A DNA stretch of 10,394 bases, from NCBI GenBank assembly GCA_030587605.1, contig JAUQYT010000185.1, positions 1 through 10,394 of the forward strand, given 5' to 3'. Of this stretch, positions 7,037 to 10,394 are shown in pieces. The stretch comes from Candidatus Njordarchaeum guaymasense. Lineage in GTDB: Archaea > Asgardarchaeota > Njordarchaeia > Njordarchaeales > Njordarchaeaceae. A model generated the notes under the pieces. The model did no database searches. It was not told where the DNA came from and saw only the letters and a list, made by a program, of their open reading frames with translations. The stretch's first letter is position 1. Each line of letters begins with the position of its first letter. The position numbers were made by a program, and so were the translations under genes.

Positions 7037-7510
7037 TTGTCAATAGTCAAACTACCCTCAATGGAAAAACGTGAGATAGATAACCTCATTAAAGAACAGA
7101 TTATCTGCAGGATCTCCTTCAAGGGAGATAGGTACCCGTACACAGCCCCATTCCAGTACGTTTTCATGAATGACACGCTCTATTTTCACTTCACGGATTA
7201 CGGCAGAAAAATGAAGTTCATTGAGGAGAACAAACAGGTTTGCGTTGAGATAGAGAAGTTCCGACCAGATCTAAGCGAGTACAGCTTTGTTGTCCTAAGG
7301 GGTACGTTGGAAGTTGTTACTGTTGAAGACGAAAGAGCTAAAGTGGTCAAGAGGATGGCTGAAGAAGGAAAGCGAAGACTCTCAGTAAACTTCCTTGCCG
7401 CCCACGGCTTGAGAAAAGAGGAAGGCTGGTCTTCTCTTACACCAGAGAAGCCATTGGTGATAGTCAAACTCGGGGAAATAGCTGAGAGAATGGGCTTGAA
7501 GTCATCGTAG
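7037..7510 (+). CDS. Pyridoxamine 5'-phosphate oxidase-like FMN-binding protein
   Basis: A 157-residue soluble protein of the split-beta-barrel flavin family (Pyridox_ox_2 type). Typical blocks appear in order: an N-terminal 'LPSMEKREIDNLI' helix, YPYTAPFQYVF (35-45), YFHFTDYGRKMKFI (flavin-phosphate-contacting strand and turn), VCVEIE, and FVVLRGTLEVV. Members bind FMN (sometimes F420 or haem in relatives) as dimers; most have no assigned substrate, and true PNPOx activity is not implied. The start is chosen at TTG 7037 because the family keeps a 'v.lp.M' segment before the first helix and because the TATA box places the mRNA start just upstream. ATG at 7061 (residue 9) is the alternative. 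The gene is convergent with the glycosylase gene, 51 bases apart; a small GAAAG/CTTTC inverted repeat lies in the gap, without a T-run. Confidence 0.85.
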   Translation: MSIVKLPSMEKREIDNLIKEQIICRISFKGDRYPYTAPFQYVFMNDTLYFHFTDYGRKMKFIEENKQVCVEIEKFRPDLSEYSFVVLRGTLEVVTVEDERAKVVKRMAEEGKRRLSVNFLAAHGLRKEEGWSSLTPEKPLVIVKLGEIAERMGLKSS

Positions 7511-7561
7511 CCTTGTTCTCGAAAGAAGCTTTCCCAGATTTCAAACGAAGCAGTTGATCGA

Positions 7562-8299
7562 TTAGGCATAGAGAACTTGGCAAGGTGGGCAGATGAAGCT
7601 GATCCGATTTCTGATGCCAGTTCTCTTTCTCAAAACTTTCCCCTTGCATGCAGGACATTCCTTTTCTCCATATGTCTTCAAGTAGGGATCTATGCTCTCT
7701 CCTTTCTTCTTCGCCTCATAGAACAGTAGGGAGAATTCCCTAGCTTTCAACGCAACCTCTTTCAGTTTCTCTTCTGGTATCTTCCCTACGACACTTAAGG
7801 GATGAACCTTCGCCAAGAATAGAGCTTCGTTCTTGATTATGTTACCAACACCTGCAAAAACATTCTGATCAAGAAGAACATCACAAATTAATTCATTCCG
7901 CATTTTTGATGCGAGCTCCATAACCTTTTCAAGATCCCATTTTTCCGAAGTTATGTCGATATTCTCATTATAAAGTTTCTCAATCTCATCATTTCTGAGA
8001 ATACTCACAGGGCAGTTATAGAAACTGAGAGTCCCGTCATTGAAAGCCAAGGATAGGCGAGCTTTCGCCCCGCTCTTGATCTCATTAATTCTATAGCTTC
8101 CAAACATCAGGAAATGTATCCTAAAGGAGAAATCAGCGAACCTTATGAACAGGTTCTTGCCTCTACTGAACACACCCTCAACCTCTTTTCCAATGGTGGC
8201 CTCCTTCTCAATCTTCGCTGTCCCTGACGCAGACTTGACCTTCTTTCCTTTGAAGACTGCGAGTCTCTCCGCAATCACTTTGAGAGGAGGACCTTCCAT
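7562..8299 (-). CDS. Fpg/Nei-family DNA glycosylase with unusual N-terminus
   Basis: A 245-residue base-excision repair protein. The N-terminal domain begins MEGPPL; RGKNLF carries Lys48 (beta-hairpin lysine), and RIHFLMFGSYR follows (60-70). The helix-two-turn-helix part has LLDQ..FAGVGN (142-153), with the conserved Asn153. The C-terminal zinc finger is complete (Cys215, 218, 237, 240, then Gln241). The expected role is excision of oxidised bases and strand cleavage at abasic sites. Classical Fpg/Nei start MPEGPE and use Pro2 as the nucleophile; here the initiator Met falls at that position and Glu2 takes the place of Glu3. The frame extends to an ATG at 8326, but nine extra residues would bury the N-terminus, and GGGGA eight bases before the ATG at 8299 supports the shorter form. 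It is divergent from the DUF6512-like gene and convergent with the FMN protein gene. Confidence 0.87.
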   Translation of the reverse strand: MEGPPLKVIAERLAVFKGKKVKSASGTAKIEKEATIGKEVEGVFSRGKNLFIRFADFSFRIHFLMFGSYRINEIKSGAKARLSLAFNDGTLSFYNCPVSILRNDEIEKLYNENIDITSEKWDLEKVMELASKMRNELICDVLLDQNVFAGVGNIIKNEALFLAKVHPLSVVGKIPEEKLKEVALKAREFSLLFYEAKKKGESIDPYLKTYGEKECPACKGKVLRKRTGIRNRISFICPPCQVLYA

Positions 8300-8430
8300 G
8301 GTTGCATTCCCCGAAAGATTCGACATAGACCATCAATAATCGATATGAGGCGTCATACGATCGTCGACGACCACATCGTAGTAACTGCTTTCGGCTGATT
8401 TATCAACCAGAGTGTGTAGCTTCATGAGAC

Positions 8431-8439
8431 ATATTTAAG
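8431..8439 (+). promoter_or_regulatory. TATA-like box for the DUF6512-like gene
   Basis: The sequence atatttaag lies about 90 bases before the TTG at 8526, giving a predicted mRNA start near 8460 and a leader of about 65 bases. This longer leader agrees with the strong ribosome binding site that follows. Confidence 0.45.
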
Positions 8440-8513
8440 GCGTTGGGAAGATCGTGTCGAACTGGTAAAACCAAAAGAAAGGAGAACCCCATCATAGGAA
8501 CAGCGAACCAGAA

Positions 8514-8519
8514 GGAGGT
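8514..8519 (+). promoter_or_regulatory. Strong Shine-Dalgarno sequence before a TTG start
   Basis: GGAGGT matches the anti-Shine-Dalgarno core and ends six bases before the TTG at 8526. It fixes this TTG as the start. It is the best such site in the window; most other genes here appear leaderless or weakly preceded. Confidence 0.7.
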
Positions 8520-8525
8520 CCAAGA

Positions 8526-9059
8526 TTGAAGAATCCAGTACTCAATTGGGAGATAGGCGGCACCGTCTTCACAATTCTCGTCGGATCTATGTTACATTTC
8601 ACGTTCGAATTGTCAGGCAGATTTTTGCCAGTAGCGCTGTTCTCGGCGGTAAATGAGAGTACGTGGGAACATCTCAAATTGGCATTCTGGCCTGCACTAC
8701 TATGGGCAATTGCCAAATTCAAATTCATAAGGAAGTCAACGAATAATTTTCTGACAGCAAAAACTACTGGAATCTACCTGATGCCCCTCACCATAACGAT
8801 CCTATTCTACTCGTACAAAGCTATCCTCGGAGCGGACGTATTCATACTCGACATCTTGATCTTCATAGTCGCAGTTGTGATCGGGCAGATCGTAAGCTAC
8901 AGACTATTGACTTCGAGTCCAAAGCCTCAAACTTGGGACAAGGTTGCCCTGATAGCTCTAAGTTTCTTGTTGATTTGCTTCTCGCTCTTCAGCTTCTTCC
9001 CACCGCAGCTAGCACTGTTCCAAGACCCAGTAACCAGCGGATACGGAATCACAGATTAA
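8526..9059 (+). CDS. DUF6512-like integral membrane protein
   Basis: A 177-residue membrane protein without assigned function. About five hydrophobic segments are visible (roughly 12-30, 50-66, 80-98, 103-128 and 137-157). Conserved-looking polar motifs lie near or between them: HFTFELSG (24-31), VNESTWEHLK (42-51), and a C-terminal FFPP...LFQDP.TSGYGI. I recognise this set as the DUF6512 family; the assignment is from memory. The buried His24, Glu28, Asn43, Glu44, Glu48 and His49 could form a metal or catalytic site, which is inference only. It has a TTG start with a strong Shine-Dalgarno sequence. It is divergent from the glycosylase gene and convergent with the FMN enzyme gene, 44 bases apart, so it is a single-gene unit. 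Confidence 0.82.
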   Translation: MKNPVLNWEIGGTVFTILVGSMLHFTFELSGRFLPVALFSAVNESTWEHLKLAFWPALLWAIAKFKFIRKSTNNFLTAKTTGIYLMPLTITILFYSYKAILGADVFILDILIFIVAVVIGQIVSYRLLTSSPKPQTWDKVALIALSFLLICFSLFSFFPPQLALFQDPVTSGYGITD

Positions 9060-9103
9060 CAATAGGTCACCCAGCAATCTACTCTACGGATGACAGAAAA
9101 CCT

Positions 9104-10189
9104 CTAGCGCGCGCTATAGTTTCCTGCGAAGCTTTTCATAATCTCTTCGGCTTCATTCATTATCACTGCTATCAGTTCTTTGCAGGTTAGCAGTTCATGC
9201 AGTCTTAACGCGACCTGTCCTGCCCATATGGCCCCATCTTCAAGGTTGCCCTCTGGTCCTTTGGCTCTGTACATTCCCTCAGACTCATAAGCCCAGACAT
9301 CCTGCACAGTAATCTCTTTGTTCTTCATCTTCTGTGTTAGATCATATAGTTTCAGAGAATATCTATTCTTCAAGTGTCTCAAAGGTCCAAATACTCCCTG
9401 CGTGACAATCGTACCTGCTTCTTTCTGGAACTTGATAGAGGAATTCATGATAGCTTCCTTGACTTTGTTGTTGAACTCGCATTCCTTCGTCACAATGAAC
9501 CTAGTTCCCATGTAGATTCCCAATGCTCCAAAAGCTAACATGGCAACGAGACCTCTCCCGTCACACACCCCACCTCCACCGATCACCGGAACCTTCACTT
9601 GTTTCACAACCTCCGGAACAACTACAAACGTGTGAAGAGGTTCGTAAGCTACGTGTCCTCCAGCCTCATAACCCGTTACTATGATCCCATCGACCCCCGA
9701 CTTCTCTGCTTTCTTAGCATGATAAACACTTGGAACATTATGAAACCGGAGCATACCTGCTTCCTCTATTGCTTTGAGATGAGGCTGTGCAGGATCCCCC
9801 GCTGAGCAGAGAACCATTCTTAGCTTTTTCTGCAGATTCGGGTCTTTCTCCCTCTCTTCGATTAAAGCTTCAAGTAGGAAAGGCACATCAGGCTGCTCGG
9901 GAGCAACGCGAAGATTCACACCGAAGTTTCCTTTAGCTTTTCTACCGACTTCCACGACAGCTCCAATCATTTTCTCTTTGACAGAATTGATCGCCCTCTG
10001 CTGAGCTTCTCCACCCATAACCAGGGCGATGGCGCCCCCTTCAATCTGAGGAACAGGATGGCTGACCATTCCGAAGCCACCCGCCGAAGCCACTCCCACT
10101 GCAAGATCCTTTGTGTCGAAAGGACCCATTGCCGCTTGGATAATAGGATAATCTATTTCCAACATATCACAGATTTTTGTTCTTATCAT
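9104..10189 (-). CDS. Nitronate monooxygenase/FabK-type FMN TIM-barrel enzyme
   Basis: A 361-residue flavoenzyme of the 2-nitropropane dioxygenase superfamily. It opens with CDMLEIDYPIIQAAMG (7-22), the standard start of the barrel, followed by SAGGFGMVS (35-43). GYEAGGHVAYEP (173-184) carries His179, the position of the catalytic histidine in nitronate monooxygenases and FabK. VIGGGGVCDGRG (202-213) and MGTRF (227-231) are the FMN phosphate sites. Family members oxidise alkyl nitronates or reduce enoyl-ACP; the sequence alone does not decide, so no symbol is given. The open frame runs upstream to 10372, but the extra 61 residues have no family resemblance and cross the G+C-rich tract, so I start at the ATG at 10189 (ATG at 10210 is an alternative). 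An A/T-rich box at 10209-10219 would make it leaderless. The C-terminal end spans a short GC palindrome at 9105-9116. Confidence 0.9.
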   Translation of the reverse strand: MIRTKICDMLEIDYPIIQAAMGPFDTKDLAVGVASAGGFGMVSHPVPQIEGGAIALVMGGEAQQRAINSVKEKMIGAVVEVGRKAKGNFGVNLRVAPEQPDVPFLLEALIEEREKDPNLQKKLRMVLCSAGDPAQPHLKAIEEAGMLRFHNVPSVYHAKKAEKSGVDGIIVTGYEAGGHVAYEPLHTFVVVPEVVKQVKVPVIGGGGVCDGRGLVAMLAFGALGIYMGTRFIVTKECEFNNKVKEAIMNSSIKFQKEAGTIVTQGVFGPLRHLKNRYSLKLYDLTQKMKNKEITVQDVWAYESEGMYRAKGPEGNLEDGAIWAGQVALRLHELLTCKELIAVIMNEAEEIMKSFAGNYSAR

Positions 10190-10208
10190 AAAACTCACTC
10201 TGGAGAAC

Positions 10209-10219
10209 ATGTTTAGTTT
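10209..10219 (-). promoter_or_regulatory. Weak TATA-like box for the FMN TIM-barrel gene
   Basis: On the minus strand this reads gaaactaaaca, centred about 26 bases before the ATG at 10189, the spacing expected for a leaderless mRNA. It is a poor match to a consensus TATA box. Confidence 0.25.
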
Positions 10220-10305
10220 CGATACAGTATTTGTGGAAGGGCTATTTGCCACTTTCGGACAGGAGTCATCTTGTTTTAATTCCTTCTGGGGTGCGTTACG
10301 TGATA

Positions 10306-10394
10306 AAAAGCGGGGCCGGCTCCAGGTTTGTGCAAGCCCCACCATAGAACTCCTATCGGCCCCAAGACCCATCTTGGGCCCGCCGCTAGATACG
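10306..10394 (-). other. G+C-rich hairpin tract, possible end of a structured RNA
   Basis: This edge stretch is clearly richer in G+C than its surroundings. It holds a perfect 7-bp stem with a 4-base loop (CCCAAGA 10361-10367, TCTTGGG 10372-10378), a small ATAG/CTAT stem (10344-10347, 10353-10356) and a near-palindrome at 10324-10337. On the minus strand GCGG (10386-10383) can pair with CCGC (10313-10310), followed at once by five T's (10309-10305), as at the end of an archaeal RNA transcript. I could not match it to tRNA, 5S, SRP or RNase P RNA from memory. Strand and identity are uncertain; it may be only part of a longer element cut by the window edge. Both strands also carry open frames here, so a coding explanation is not excluded. 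Confidence 0.3.

Noticed and set aside
8300..8326. Nine-residue extension of the DNA glycosylase from an upstream ATG
   Set aside because: Fpg/Nei proteins need the free N-terminus at the active site, and a GGGGA site supports the inner ATG at 8299.
8443..8529. 28-codon open frame whose TGA overlaps the TTG start of the DUF6512-like gene
   Set aside because: It would begin upstream of the predicted transcript start, has no ribosome site of its own, and the overlap is likely chance.
9105..9116. Perfect 12-base palindrome tagcgcgcgcta
   Set aside because: It lies inside the C-terminal codons of the FMN enzyme, and palindromes of this size are expected by chance in 10 kb.
10190..10372. 61-residue N-terminal extension of the FMN TIM-barrel enzyme
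   Set aside because: It has no family resemblance, crosses the G+C-rich hairpin tract, and the family start pattern fits the ATG at 10189.
10310..10386. tRNA gene at the right edge
   Set aside because: The length is tRNA-like, but the seven-base acceptor stem does not pair and there is no TPsiC-arm consensus.

Overview
The window looks archaeal. Several genes are preceded by an A/T-rich TATA-like box placed so that the transcript would start at or just before the start codon, which is the leaderless or short-leader pattern of archaea. GTG and TTG starts are used. The protein families (a short cytoplasmic sulfite-oxidase-like protein, an aldo/keto reductase with a ferredoxin tail, a QueG-like iron-sulfur protein, DUF6125-like and DUF6512-like proteins) are common in uncultivated and anaerobic archaea. 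Base composition is moderate, at a rough estimate of 45% G+C by eye. I cannot assign a phylum with confidence; a Bathyarchaeia-like or other TACK/Thermoplasmata-like lineage is only a guess.

Layout. 1-225 is non-coding and holds TATA-like boxes. 226-807 (+) is a molybdopterin SUOX-fold oxidoreductase without an export signal. 949-3966 (+) is a ten-helix P-type cation ATPase whose membrane ion ligands differ from those of Ca2+ pumps. Two minus-strand genes follow: a DUF6125-like cysteine-rich protein (4039-4569) and a QueG-like two-cluster iron-sulfur protein (4660-5526). 5747-6901 (+) is an aldo/keto reductase with an eight-cysteine ferredoxin-like tail. 7037-7510 (+) is a small FMN-binding split-barrel protein, facing tail-to-tail a Fpg/Nei-type DNA glycosylase (7562-8299, -) that lacks the usual N-terminal catalytic proline. 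8526-9059 (+) is a DUF6512-like membrane protein, tail-to-tail with an FMN TIM-barrel enzyme of the nitronate monooxygenase/FabK type (9104-10189, -). The right edge (about 10306-10394) is a G+C-rich tract with hairpins that may be part of a structured RNA running out of the window.

The genes do not form an obvious operon. Each is mostly a single transcription unit with its own promoter-like signal, and no two adjacent genes overlap. The shared theme is redox chemistry (Mo cofactor, FMN twice, Fe-S twice, NAD(P)-type barrel), but nothing in the sequence ties the enzymes into one pathway. I see no CRISPR array, insertion sequence, phage gene or recognisable tRNA/rRNA. I do not see a convincing new multi-gene system. 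The most useful leads are two enzymes with altered key residues (the ATPase and the glycosylase) and the structured tract at the right edge.
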